Positions 1 to 6,177 of a stretch of DNA of 7,680 bases are shown in pieces. Location of the stretch: assembly GCA_016204595.1 (NCBI GenBank), contig JACQKJ010000040.1, positions 1 to 7,680 of the forward strand. The letters are read 5' to 3'. A program made the translations under genes and the position numbers. Position 1 is the stretch's first letter, and each line of letters opens with the position of its first letter. The notes beneath the pieces were generated by a model that ran no database searches, was not told where the DNA came from, and worked only from the letters and a program-made list of their open reading frames with translations. This DNA comes from Candidatus Komeilibacteria bacterium (GTDB taxonomy: Bacteria > Patescibacteriota > Patescibacteriia > UBA1558 > 2-01-FULL-52-15).

Positions 1-50
1 ATTTTTAACTACGTATGTCCAACGAACAGCTACTTGATCAAAGGCTCACA
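1..50. other. Spacer downstream of pilB
   Basis: These 50 bases follow the pilB stop codon in the direction of transcription. They are moderately AT-rich. I see no hairpin followed by a T-run on the minus strand and no convincing start codon with a reading frame. The operon may continue beyond the left edge; in related T4P loci pilT or pilC often follows pilB, but nothing here shows that. Confidence 0.5.
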
Positions 51-1805
51 TTACTTCTCCTCGCTGGCCATCAAGACCTCTTCGAGCGTCGTCATGCCCA
101 TCAGCGCCTTGATGATGCCGTCTTGTTTCATGGTGATGAAATCCTGGTTCTTCAGTTCTTCGTCGACATCCTTGCGCCGGAAACCGGTCGTAATGAGTTC
201 CTTCATCGTGCTGTTGATGTCGATCGCTTCAACGATCGTGGAACGCCCCAAATAGCCTGAGTGGCCGCATCGGGGGCAGCCTTTCCCCCTGAAGAACGTA
301 AGTGGCGTGTCCAGAGTAACGCTTCCGTAAAACGCCTTCTGCGGAATAGCCAAAAAATCATCCTTCACGCGGGCAAGTACTTCCGGGGTCACCTCGAACT
401 GTTCCTTGCAATGCGTGCATATTTTCCTGACCAGGCGTTGCGCGACGACCAGATTCAGCGTGTTCGAAAGAAGAAAAGGCTCGACTTTCATATCATACAG
501 ACGCGGGATCGCTCCGACTGCCCCGTTGGTGTGGAGCGTGGAGAGCAGGAAGTGTCCGGTCAGACTCGCCTGGATGGCAAGCGAAGCGGTCTCGTTATCC
601 CTAATCTCGCCGACCATGATGATATTGGGATCCTGCCGCAACAGCGACCTGAGGCCGTTCGCGAAGGTAAAGCCGACTTCGGGGCGGATGGCCGACTGAT
701 TGACGCCGAGAATGAAATACTCCACCGGATCCTCCAGCGTCGTTATATTGACCATTTCAACATTCAGAATAGAAAGCACCGAGAACAACGTCGTTGATTT
801 GCCGGATCCCGTGGGGCCGGTGACCAGGAACATACCATTCGGTTTATGGATATTCCGATGCATCTTCTTAAGCTGCAGCCCCGAAAAACCGAGATCTTCC
901 AGAGTCGGCGCTTTTTCGGGAGTCGACAGGATACGCATCACTACTTTTTCATAATTCAAAAGCGGAATGGTCGAAATGCGGAAATCGACTTCTTTGTTGA
1001 AAATAGTAAGCCGAATGCGCCCGTCCTGCGGAATACGCGTCTCGTCGATCTTCAAATTCGCCATGACCTTGATGCGTGAGACGAGGGCCGCGTGCACATA
1101 AATGGGCAGGACTATCGTCGTATGCAAAATGCCGTCAATGCGGTACCGGATCCGGCTTTGCTTCCCGACCGGTTCGATGTGGATGTCAGACGCCCGTCCT
1201 TCGATCGCGTGGCGCAGGACGACAGAAATGATCTTGGTCACCGGCGCGCTCTTGATCATCTCGTCGAGGGACTCTTTGCCCTGCAGATCGACGCCAAGAT
1301 CGCCGCCTTTGGGAGCGAAAATGCTCTGCGCGGTATCGAGCGCCTCACCTACCTCCTCATGGATGGTTTCATACTGCTTGACCGCCGCCCGATAACTATC
1401 TACGGATATCGTGTAGTAGCGCACCTGCAGGCGGTTCTTGAGAGCCATGAAATCAACAGCCTCGATCGCTTTGAAATTGCTCGGATCGAGCATACCAACC
1501 TTGATAGCAGTACCCTCCCGATCGAAAACGACGATCTGATAATTCTCCGCCAGATCGCGAGGCAGTAAATTCAGGAGGTTCGGTGAAACCAGTTTGCCGA
1601 TAAGGCTGATATACTCAACATTAAAAAGTTCCGCCTTGATGCGGGCAGCGTCTTCTTCACCCAGAACGATCTGACTCCGTATATACTCCTCCGCATCAGA
1701 GACGGTCGCAAAATCGCGAAGCAGCGCTTCATCATGCTGCTTATCTGACAGCAACTGTTTTTGGCGAAGCAGATCAATATATTGTCTGACGATTGCGCGA
1801 AGCAT
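51..1805 (-). CDS. pilB: Type IV pilus extension ATPase PilB (GspE/PulE family)
   Basis: This 584-residue protein is the cytoplasmic hexameric motor that hydrolyses ATP to drive pilin extraction from the membrane and pilus extension. An N-terminal GspE/MshEN-type region covers roughly residues 50-145, and the ATPase core follows. In the core I see the ASDIHIEP block (205-212), RYRIDG (220-225), Walker A GPTGSGKST (330-338), the Asp box around TTLEDPVEY (355-363), the Walker B-type segment IIMVGEIRD (395-403) and the His box TGHFLLSTLHTN (416-427). Two cysteine pairs, C463/C466 and C510/C513, form the zinc-binding tetracysteine site typical of PilB/GspE and absent from the retraction ATPase PilT. 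The C-terminal MTTLEEVL (571-578) is also typical. Length is normal for PilB and no key residue is missing. The ATG start lies 12 nt after the preceding stop, without a visible Shine-Dalgarno sequence. The GspE-type N-terminal domain and the zinc site favour PilB over PilT. Confidence 0.96.
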   Translation of the reverse strand: MLRAIVRQYIDLLRQKQLLSDKQHDEALLRDFATVSDAEEYIRSQIVLGEEDAARIKAELFNVEYISLIGKLVSPNLLNLLPRDLAENYQIVVFDREGTAIKVGMLDPSNFKAIEAVDFMALKNRLQVRYYTISVDSYRAAVKQYETIHEEVGEALDTAQSIFAPKGGDLGVDLQGKESLDEMIKSAPVTKIISVVLRHAIEGRASDIHIEPVGKQSRIRYRIDGILHTTIVLPIYVHAALVSRIKVMANLKIDETRIPQDGRIRLTIFNKEVDFRISTIPLLNYEKVVMRILSTPEKAPTLEDLGFSGLQLKKMHRNIHKPNGMFLVTGPTGSGKSTTLFSVLSILNVEMVNITTLEDPVEYFILGVNQSAIRPEVGFTFANGLRSLLRQDPNIIMVGEIRDNETASLAIQASLTGHFLLSTLHTNGAVGAIPRLYDMKVEPFLLSNTLNLVVAQRLVRKICTHCKEQFEVTPEVLARVKDDFLAIPQKAFYGSVTLDTPLTFFRGKGCPRCGHSGYLGRSTIVEAIDINSTMKELITTGFRRKDVDEELKNQDFITMKQDGIIKALMGMTTLEEVLMASEEK

Positions 1806-1817
1806 ACAACGGGGGAT

Positions 1818-2135
1818 TTATTTGACAGGTAAAAAGGGATTCGTGCGGCCGTATGCGCCGATATCGAGATTTTGGGCAGGACTTACTGTCAGCGTTTTGA
1901 ACTGCGGATCTTGGGTCAGCTGCTCCAGCTCTCCTCCCGTATCGACCGTGCCCACCGCCCGGTGGATCTTTATCTTTAACCCCTCGACCTCGCTTCGCGT
2001 TTGCACGTCATCAGTGGACACGACGGTGGGAGTAAACGTGAGCGGGCGCGAACTGAAACTGCGATAGAGCACAAAGCCTGACGCAAGCACAAAGAACCCG
2101 AATATCGTGAGAAGGATAAGGTTACGTCGTTGCAT
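1818..2135 (-). CDS. Small single-pass membrane protein, PilP-like
   Basis: This protein of 105 residues has one clear membrane segment at residues 5-24, after a short MQRRN leader, so the bulk should lie outside the cytoplasm. A polar linker follows, then a short conserved-looking stretch LEQLTQDPQFKTL (70-82) and a C-terminal GRTNPFLPVK (96-105). The GRxNPF ending resembles the segment that precedes the beta-domain in PilP, and its place directly after pilO is the pilP position. It is shorter than typical PilP (about 170-180 residues). It has no room for the beta-sandwich domain that contacts the PilQ secretin, and it has no lipobox cysteine. I infer a minimal PilP equivalent that pairs with PilN/PilO in a cell without a secretin, but homology to PilP is unproven. 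The start codon lies 2 nt after the pilO stop, so translational coupling is likely. Confidence 0.72.
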   Translation of the reverse strand: MQRRNLILLTIFGFFVLASGFVLYRSFSSRPLTFTPTVVSTDDVQTRSEVEGLKIKIHRAVGTVDTGGELEQLTQDPQFKTLTVSPAQNLDIGAYGRTNPFLPVK

Positions 2136-2137
2136 GG

Positions 2138-2821
2138 TTATGACTGATAATACGTGGCAAGTTCAATATCATAATGAGGGGCGGGCGTTTCTCCTTCTTC
2201 ATTGGGTATGTACGCGCCGCCGTCAAATGAAAGCGATTGGACATCAAACAACGGAATTGAACGCTCGAGGTTTTCCAAATAACTCTTGAAAGAATCATAC
2301 GTGCCTCCCTCTACAGAAATATGCAGGGTCATCTTCTTCACGGTTGCAGCGGTCTTTGGCTTGGCACCGGTCGTACCCGCGTGCAGCCGAGATGCACTCT
2401 CATCATCAAATGAAATAGTCATATTGGTGACCGAAAGTCCTGAACGAACGGTGATTTGATCCACGATCGTATACAGGTCGCCGTATGCTGAAGCGTCCGG
2501 CAGCAAGCCATCCAGCCGCCCGAGGTCGGCTTTCCTACGCTCAATCATCCCACCGTATTCCTTGACAACTAAATCAAGATCGGTTTTGATCTCTTTTAAC
2601 GCGCTCAAGGTCTGCTCTTTTGCTGTTAGGCTGTCCCTGGCAACATCCTGAACCTCGGTGACCTGCGTATCGATGACCGTCGTGTACGCAATGAGAACGG
2701 AAGTTGTAATAACGAGCAGCAAGATCCAGCGGAAATAACGATTCACTATCTGCAGCGCCAACGACGGCTGCTGGGATTCCTGCTGCGAAGGTTGTTCCTT
2801 TTTTTTACTCTGCTTGTCCAT
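2138..2821 (-). CDS. pilO: Type IV pilus inner-membrane alignment protein PilO
   Basis: This 227-residue protein is the bitopic partner of PilN in the T4P alignment subcomplex that links the cytoplasmic motor to the envelope. It begins with a Lys/Gln/Ser-rich cytoplasmic tail (1-28). One membrane helix follows at about 31-50, then a helical, probably coiled-coil region (about 52-103). The short LDGLLPD turn (103-109) leads into an alpha/beta domain (about 110-227) of the PilO ferredoxin-like type. In that domain the segment TLHISVEGGTYDSFKSYLEN (165-184) is characteristic of the family. Length and architecture are normal for PilO. Identification rests on architecture, that segment and position between pilN and the PilP-like gene; sequence conservation in PilO is generally low. 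Its start codon overlaps the end of pilN by 17 nt, consistent with coupled translation. Confidence 0.88.
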   Translation of the reverse strand: MDKQSKKKEQPSQQESQQPSLALQIVNRYFRWILLLVITTSVLIAYTTVIDTQVTEVQDVARDSLTAKEQTLSALKEIKTDLDLVVKEYGGMIERRKADLGRLDGLLPDASAYGDLYTIVDQITVRSGLSVTNMTISFDDESASRLHAGTTGAKPKTAATVKKMTLHISVEGGTYDSFKSYLENLERSIPLFDVQSLSFDGGAYIPNEEGETPAPHYDIELATYYQS

Positions 2822-4763
2822 CGCGATAGTAGAATAGATCAGGATTCAGGCTGAGCTCAATGACGAAATCGACCTGTGTTTCGCCCTCAGCGTTTGACGC
2901 CTGGTGGGCGCCGGTTATGGAAACGGTGCTGACGAATTCGGCGGCGGCAGGCGATGAAAGGAGTCGCAACGCTTTCGAAACGGTTTCAAAGTTGGTTCCA
3001 TGGGCGCTCAAGCTCAGCTTCCCTGTGGGGGTTGCGGAGATACCGTCGTAATGCACCTCGGGCAAGGTGTATTTCTCAAGCATTGCAAAAAAATTCGTCC
3101 AGTAGATATGGGTGCCCAGCAATTGCTTCACCAGCTCGATGCGCGAACTGACGGACGTCATTACCGGCTCCTGCTGCTTATAAAACAGGATATCGTTCTT
3201 GAATTTTTGGATCTCCAGATCTATCTGGGCGCTGCGGCTTTTGATGCGGGATTCTTCCATATTTAAAAGCGCATAGCTGATAGCCGCAAGAGCTGCGACG
3301 CCTGCGACAGCCATCACAAGGGACCGGATGATGGAGCGCCATCTGCGTATGGTATACTCACCCGGTATCAGATTGACGTCTTTGAATTGCATCGACAGTT
3401 CCTCCAGATTCAATTTGCCCGGCACATGGAAGCCGGTGCGCGGCTTTTCTGTTTTTGCAGATCCCCCCTGTCTACCGCGTTCTGGTTCCGGGGTTATGGG
3501 TGTGATAGGACTCGCTCCGGCAAACGACTGACGGCTTGGCTCAGGTACAGGCCGCGCCGCATCCAGGGGAACAACAGGGCGCAGTTCCGGAACCGGGGCC
3601 GACGGCGGCACACTTGGGGTCGGTTGCGAAGCAGCGGGCAATGGGCTGAGTTCCGGCGTTATGCGTGCGGGACTCGCGCTTGGATGCGATGCCGCCGCCG
3701 GACGAATGAACGCCGGCATGGGTGCTTTTGGACGCTTGGGTCCTGTTCGGAACCACGCGAATATATTGAGCCACCGAAACAGAGAGAAGGGCTTCCTTGG
3801 TTTCTTGCGCCGAGGCTCAGGTACGGAAATGATCGGACGCATGGGCGCTGACGCGCCAATACCCGGGGCAACCGGTGCCGGAGGTGAAAAAGGAGCTGCG
3901 TTCGTCACCGGCGCTTTTGATGCGGGGGTTGTTGCGATGGACGGCATCCGCGGGGGCTCCATCTGCTGAGGTTGTTGAGGTCGTGTCGCTCGATGCGGAC
4001 CAGGAGCGGTCATAAGTTCGATCAGATAGAAAATATCAAGCCAGCGAGGCCAGCGAAAACCGCGCCGCAGTTTTGGTGCTTTCATTGTTGAGGCGGCCGC
4101 GGGCTTCTGAGGCATGGTTGCCATCATGCCGCCGGTGCGAAGGCCCATATCATCAGGCCTCGCAGCAGACGGTACAACGGGCGGCGGCGCGGGACCAACG
4201 ACGGGAGTTCGCTCGATTTTTTTGTGCTCTTCCTGCAGAGAGTAATGACGGCTGGGAAAATCCGGCGTTTGCACCGGTGGAGTTTCTGTCCGAATGACCG
4301 CGGGTGCACGTGTTCTTTTTCCCCTGACTCCGAACCAGGAAAACAATCCGGAAAAACTAAATCCGGTTTTGAATCCTTTCAATGATTTCGGAGAAACAGA
4401 GCCGATCCTTTCATCGTAAATGGGAACAATGGGTGATGCTTTGGAGGTGCGCTCAAGCGGCTGCTGCAAATCCTCGGGGCGGCCTTGCGTCGGTATGCTG
4501 ACGCGAGCCGTCTCGGCAGCTTGCGATGCGACACGCGCATGTGCGACATCTCTTCCCCCCGATTCCCAGTGTTCCCCTCCAAAAAACGGAAGCCACGTGA
4601 AAAAACGCCGCCGTTTCCGCTCTCTCTTGGGTGCACGCAGTTGATACGGCGATTCGTTGGAACGTGAAGAGATCCGATCTTTCTCTTCTGCGGATCGCAT
4701 CTCATCAGGAAGCAAATTGATGCTCCCGCTCTCAAGTTCGTCGTCGTGCGTTCTGCGCGGCAT
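2805..4763 (-). CDS. pilN: PilN-like type IV pilus protein with a ~450-residue cytoplasmic extension
   Basis: This protein has 652 residues from the chosen ATG. The C-terminal ~190 residues are a normal PilN: VNLIP (463-467), basic TIRRWRS (471-477), a membrane helix (about 479-500), a helical stretch (about 503-550) and an alpha/beta domain (about 551-640). PilN binds PilM through its N-terminal INLLP-type tail and PilO through its outer domain. Here the tail is greatly extended. It opens with a second motif, INLLPDEMR (15-23). A long region rich in Pro, Ala, Ser and Arg, probably disordered, follows and carries four basic-aromatic patches (about 46-63, 126-150, 228-250, 318-348). I chose the ATG at 4763 because it lies 22 nt after the pilM stop and puts INLLP near the N-terminus, where PilN normally has it. 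The frame is open upstream to a TTG at 4847 inside pilM, but those residues look like pilM read out of frame. The PilN assignment of the C-terminal part is firm. The role of the extension is unknown; scaffolding of PilM or the motor is inference. Confidence 0.88.
   Translation of the reverse strand: MPRRTHDDELESGSINLLPDEMRSAEEKDRISSRSNESPYQLRAPKRERKRRRFFTWLPFFGGEHWESGGRDVAHARVASQAAETARVSIPTQGRPEDLQQPLERTSKASPIVPIYDERIGSVSPKSLKGFKTGFSFSGLFSWFGVRGKRTRAPAVIRTETPPVQTPDFPSRHYSLQEEHKKIERTPVVGPAPPPVVPSAARPDDMGLRTGGMMATMPQKPAAASTMKAPKLRRGFRWPRWLDIFYLIELMTAPGPHRATRPQQPQQMEPPRMPSIATTPASKAPVTNAAPFSPPAPVAPGIGASAPMRPIISVPEPRRKKPRKPFSLFRWLNIFAWFRTGPKRPKAPMPAFIRPAAASHPSASPARITPELSPLPAASQPTPSVPPSAPVPELRPVVPLDAARPVPEPSRQSFAGASPITPITPEPERGRQGGSAKTEKPRTGFHVPGKLNLEELSMQFKDVNLIPGEYTIRRWRSIIRSLVMAVAGVAALAAISYALLNMEESRIKSRSAQIDLEIQKFKNDILFYKQQEPVMTSVSSRIELVKQLLGTHIYWTNFFAMLEKYTLPEVHYDGISATPTGKLSLSAHGTNFETVSKALRLLSSPAAAEFVSTVSITGAHQASNAEGETQVDFVIELSLNPDLFYYRDGQAE
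3363..3377 (-). other. Juxtamembrane VNLIP motif of PilN (second PilM-binding signature)
   Basis: Residues 463-467 read VNLIP and are followed by GEYTIRRWRS and then the membrane helix. This is the normal location of the PilN signature relative to the membrane. With the N-terminal INLLP it gives one polypeptide two candidate PilM docking sites. Confidence 0.75.
3720..4628 (-). repeat. Four degenerate basic-aromatic repeats in the PilN extension
   Basis: Four patches in the cytoplasmic tail share a plan: a basic run, then a short cluster of Trp, Phe, Leu and Ile, then usually basic and Pro/Ala residues. They are A, KRERKRRRFFTWLPFF (46-61); B, GFSFSGLFSWFGVRGKR (134-150); C, LRRGFRWPRWLDIFYLIE (232-249); and D, RKPFSLFRWLNIFAWFR (323-339). 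C and D share RWL[DN]IF. B and D share [LI]F[SA]WF, then four variable residues and KRx[RK]AP. Aligned on F61, F141, F245 and F335 the spacing is 80, 104 and 90 residues. The linkers are Pro/Ala/Ser-rich. The hydrophobic cores are mostly too short for ordinary transmembrane helices. They look like short interface or membrane-surface motifs, but their function is unknown. Confidence 0.7.
4707..4721 (-). other. N-terminal INLLP motif of PilN (first PilM-binding signature)
   Basis: These five codons (residues 15-19) encode INLLP and are followed by DEMR. This matches the short PilN N-terminal signature that, in known PilM-PilN structures, sits in a groove of PilM. In ordinary PilN it lies close to the membrane helix; here it is about 460 residues away from it. 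Confidence 0.75.
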
Positions 4764-4785
4764 GGATCGTACGCGAAACGAATGG

Positions 4786-5973
4786 TTAACTGATATTACG
4801 CATCGCCAGTCCGATGGAAACGGCCATTTGCGGCCCGATGTTCTCAAGTACCGGCTTCAGATCAAGCGGATAGACGACCCTGTCCCACGGATTGCCGACA
4901 TAGACCGGAATGCGCAAGAGTTGCGTGAGATAGGTGGTCAGGTTCGGAAGGAACGCAGAGCCGCCTGAAAGCAAAATGCGGTCCACCTGCAGGCTTCCCT
5001 GGTTTTGATAGAGCTCGAATACGTATTGTATCTCGTTGATGATGGGCTGTAGACTGTCCTTGATGGCATCAGGAATGCCCCCGCGCTGCTCCTGCATGCG
5101 GATCCCGAAATCCAGTTTGAATTGCTCAGCCCGTTCAAAACTCACGTTCAGGCTGTTGCTGATGGACTTGGTAATGTTGTAGCCGCCGATATCAAGGCCG
5201 CGGTTCAAAACCGGTATGCCTTTTTCGATGAGACAGATATTGGTGGCCGATGAGCCGATATCGACGACCATGACGTTTTCCATATCGACACCGACCAGAG
5301 AACGCGAAAGCGCCAGCGCTTCCGTTTCCAGGCTCAACAAACTGAGATTAGCGAGCTTGAAAATCTCGATATACCGGCTCACCAGATTTTTCGGAGCAGC
5401 GGTCAGTAATATGCGGACGTTCTTTGATTTCTGATCTGTTGCGGCGTCGGGCGGAAGCGGTTGTGCCTGTCCCCCGGGAGGCGGCGCGGTCTTAGCTTCT
5501 GTAGCACCGGGCGACGGAGCTCCCGGTTTTTCCTCTTTCTTTTTGCCGAACAGGGAGCCGACGTTCATCATGAAAATTTTTTCCGCGAGCGTGGTGTCGC
5601 CCCCGTCCAGGATCTGGTGCGAGAGGATCATTTCTTCGATCGGCAGGGGGATGAATTTCTTGGCCTCCCATTTGACCGCGGTATTCAGGTCCCGCCGCGA
5701 CATGCGCGGCAGGCTGATGATCGAATTGAAAACGGCGAATGTCGGCAATGCCGCAACTGCCTGCCGCGTCGTCACATGCGCCCGCGCCAGCACCTTGCTC
5801 ATCAGATCGGCCACGGTCGTCTGCAATCCTTTTGACTGATCCCGTATCAGATCGAACTTTGCCTCGGCGTATCCGTACGTTACCAGCTTCGGCTGTCCCC
5901 GATAATTCTCAAGCTGGGTAATTTTGATGCCAGACGTGCCCAAATCAACGCCTAGGTAGCTTTTTCTCGCCAT
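4786..5973 (-). CDS. pilM: Type IV pilus assembly actin-like ATPase PilM
   Basis: This 395-residue cytoplasmic actin-fold protein binds the N-terminal tail of PilN and links the motor to the membrane alignment complex. The nucleotide-binding motifs are all visible: phosphate-1 GVDLGTSGIKITQL (8-21), phosphate-2 VMVVDIGSSATNICLIEKG (234-252) and the adenosine motif ILLSGGSAFLPNL (333-345). The PilM-specific segments LPTFAVFNSIISLPRM (76-91) and KWEAKKFIPLP (101-111) are also present. Between about 135 and 186 the protein carries a low-complexity stretch (LFGKKKEEKPGAPSPG and further Pro/Ala/Gln-rich residues). It interrupts the usual step from the VLGE-like strand to the RILLTAAPK strand (187-195). 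This insertion makes the protein slightly longer than typical PilM. The gene is first of the operon, about 97 nt downstream of the inferred transcription start. The start codon is not preceded by a Shine-Dalgarno sequence, but MARKSYLGVDLG is a standard PilM N-terminus, so the start is secure. Confidence 0.95.
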   Translation of the reverse strand: MARKSYLGVDLGTSGIKITQLENYRGQPKLVTYGYAEAKFDLIRDQSKGLQTTVADLMSKVLARAHVTTRQAVAALPTFAVFNSIISLPRMSRRDLNTAVKWEAKKFIPLPIEEMILSHQILDGGDTTLAEKIFMMNVGSLFGKKKEEKPGAPSPGATEAKTAPPPGGQAQPLPPDAATDQKSKNVRILLTAAPKNLVSRYIEIFKLANLSLLSLETEALALSRSLVGVDMENVMVVDIGSSATNICLIEKGIPVLNRGLDIGGYNITKSISNSLNVSFERAEQFKLDFGIRMQEQRGGIPDAIKDSLQPIINEIQYVFELYQNQGSLQVDRILLSGGSAFLPNLTTYLTQLLRIPVYVGNPWDRVVYPLDLKPVLENIGPQMAVSIGLAMRNIS

Positions 5974-5996
5974 GTTGTATGTATTTTTATGCTTGC

Positions 5997-6017
5997 AACC
6001 GCGTTGGTGACGCGGTT
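5997..6017 (-). promoter_or_regulatory. Hairpin in the pilM 5' leader
   Basis: A perfect 8-bp inverted repeat, AACCGCGT and ACGCGGTT, encloses a 5-nt loop. It ends 23 nt upstream of the pilM start codon and would be in the leader RNA of the operon. No T-run follows on either strand, so it is not an intrinsic terminator. It could affect mRNA stability or ribosome access, or bind a regulator as DNA. The structure is seen; the role is unknown. Confidence 0.55.
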
Positions 6018-6050
6018 ACCAATTATTCGATAGTCTAGCCCAAATCTTTT

Positions 6051-6103
6051 CACGGGGGCTGTTATATTTCTGTATGATTATACCACAAAAATGCCCCCGC
6101 GTG
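6051..6103. repeat. GC-rich inverted repeat flanking the promoter -10
   Basis: CACGGGGGC (6051-6059) is mirrored by GCCCCCGCGTG (6093-6103), the right arm having two extra bases. The arms are separated by 33 AT-rich bases that contain the extended -10 element. The repeat could be an operator. If transcripts read through from the upstream gene it could fold into a stem, but initiation at the promoter would include only one arm. No classical terminator is formed by it. Role unknown. Confidence 0.5.
6077..6085 (-). promoter_or_regulatory. Extended -10 promoter for the pilM-pilB operon
   Basis: On the minus strand the sequence reads TGGTATAAT, a perfect extended -10 element (TGn plus TATAAT). 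Transcription would start near 6070, giving a leader of about 97 nt before pilM. At the expected distance upstream there is only a poor -35 match (TTCCAC, 18-nt spacing), as is common when an extended -10 is present. It lies in the only substantial gap of the window, directly ahead of the pil genes. Confidence 0.65.
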
Positions 6104-6177
6104 GAAGTGACACACGGCTTCCGGTGGTTACGGAATCGCCGCCAAGATCATTAAGCTCTATAGAAATCCTTGGCAGT

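Larger units (their letters stand above)
5974..6177. other. Intergenic regulatory region ahead of pilM
   Basis: This 204-nt gap is the only sizeable non-coding stretch in the window. It contains the extended -10 element, the GC-rich inverted repeat around it and the leader hairpin. On the side of the upstream gene, minus strand, GGAAG and CTTCC could pair and a GGGGGCATTTTT stretch follows, but no clean stem abuts the T-run, so I do not call a terminator. I see no tRNA or other RNA gene. Confidence 0.6.

Noticed and set aside
261..797. 178-residue plus-strand open frame opposite pilB
   Set aside because: It is antisense to the conserved Walker A/B and zinc-site region of pilB and has no recognisable motif. 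Other plus-strand frames (for example 1092-1568, 3387-3851, 5461-5835) are rejected for the same reason.
2799..2806. A8 run with an A AAA AAG slippery heptamer at the pilN/pilO overlap
   Set aside because: In the pilO frame it simply encodes KKK in a Lys-rich tail. The pilN stop precedes the run, and pilO is intact without a shift. I see no stimulatory stem, so programmed frameshifting is not supported.
4764..4847. Longer PilN start at a TTG codon inside pilM
   Set aside because: The extra 28 residues lie inside pilM in another frame and look unrelated to PilN. The ATG at 4763 puts the INLLP motif near the N-terminus and leaves a normal 22-nt gap.
6092..6135. Possible intrinsic terminator for the upstream surface protein gene
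   Set aside because: There is a short T-run (minus strand), but the candidate stems (GGAAG/CTTCC, CGTG/CACG) are weak and do not abut the run.
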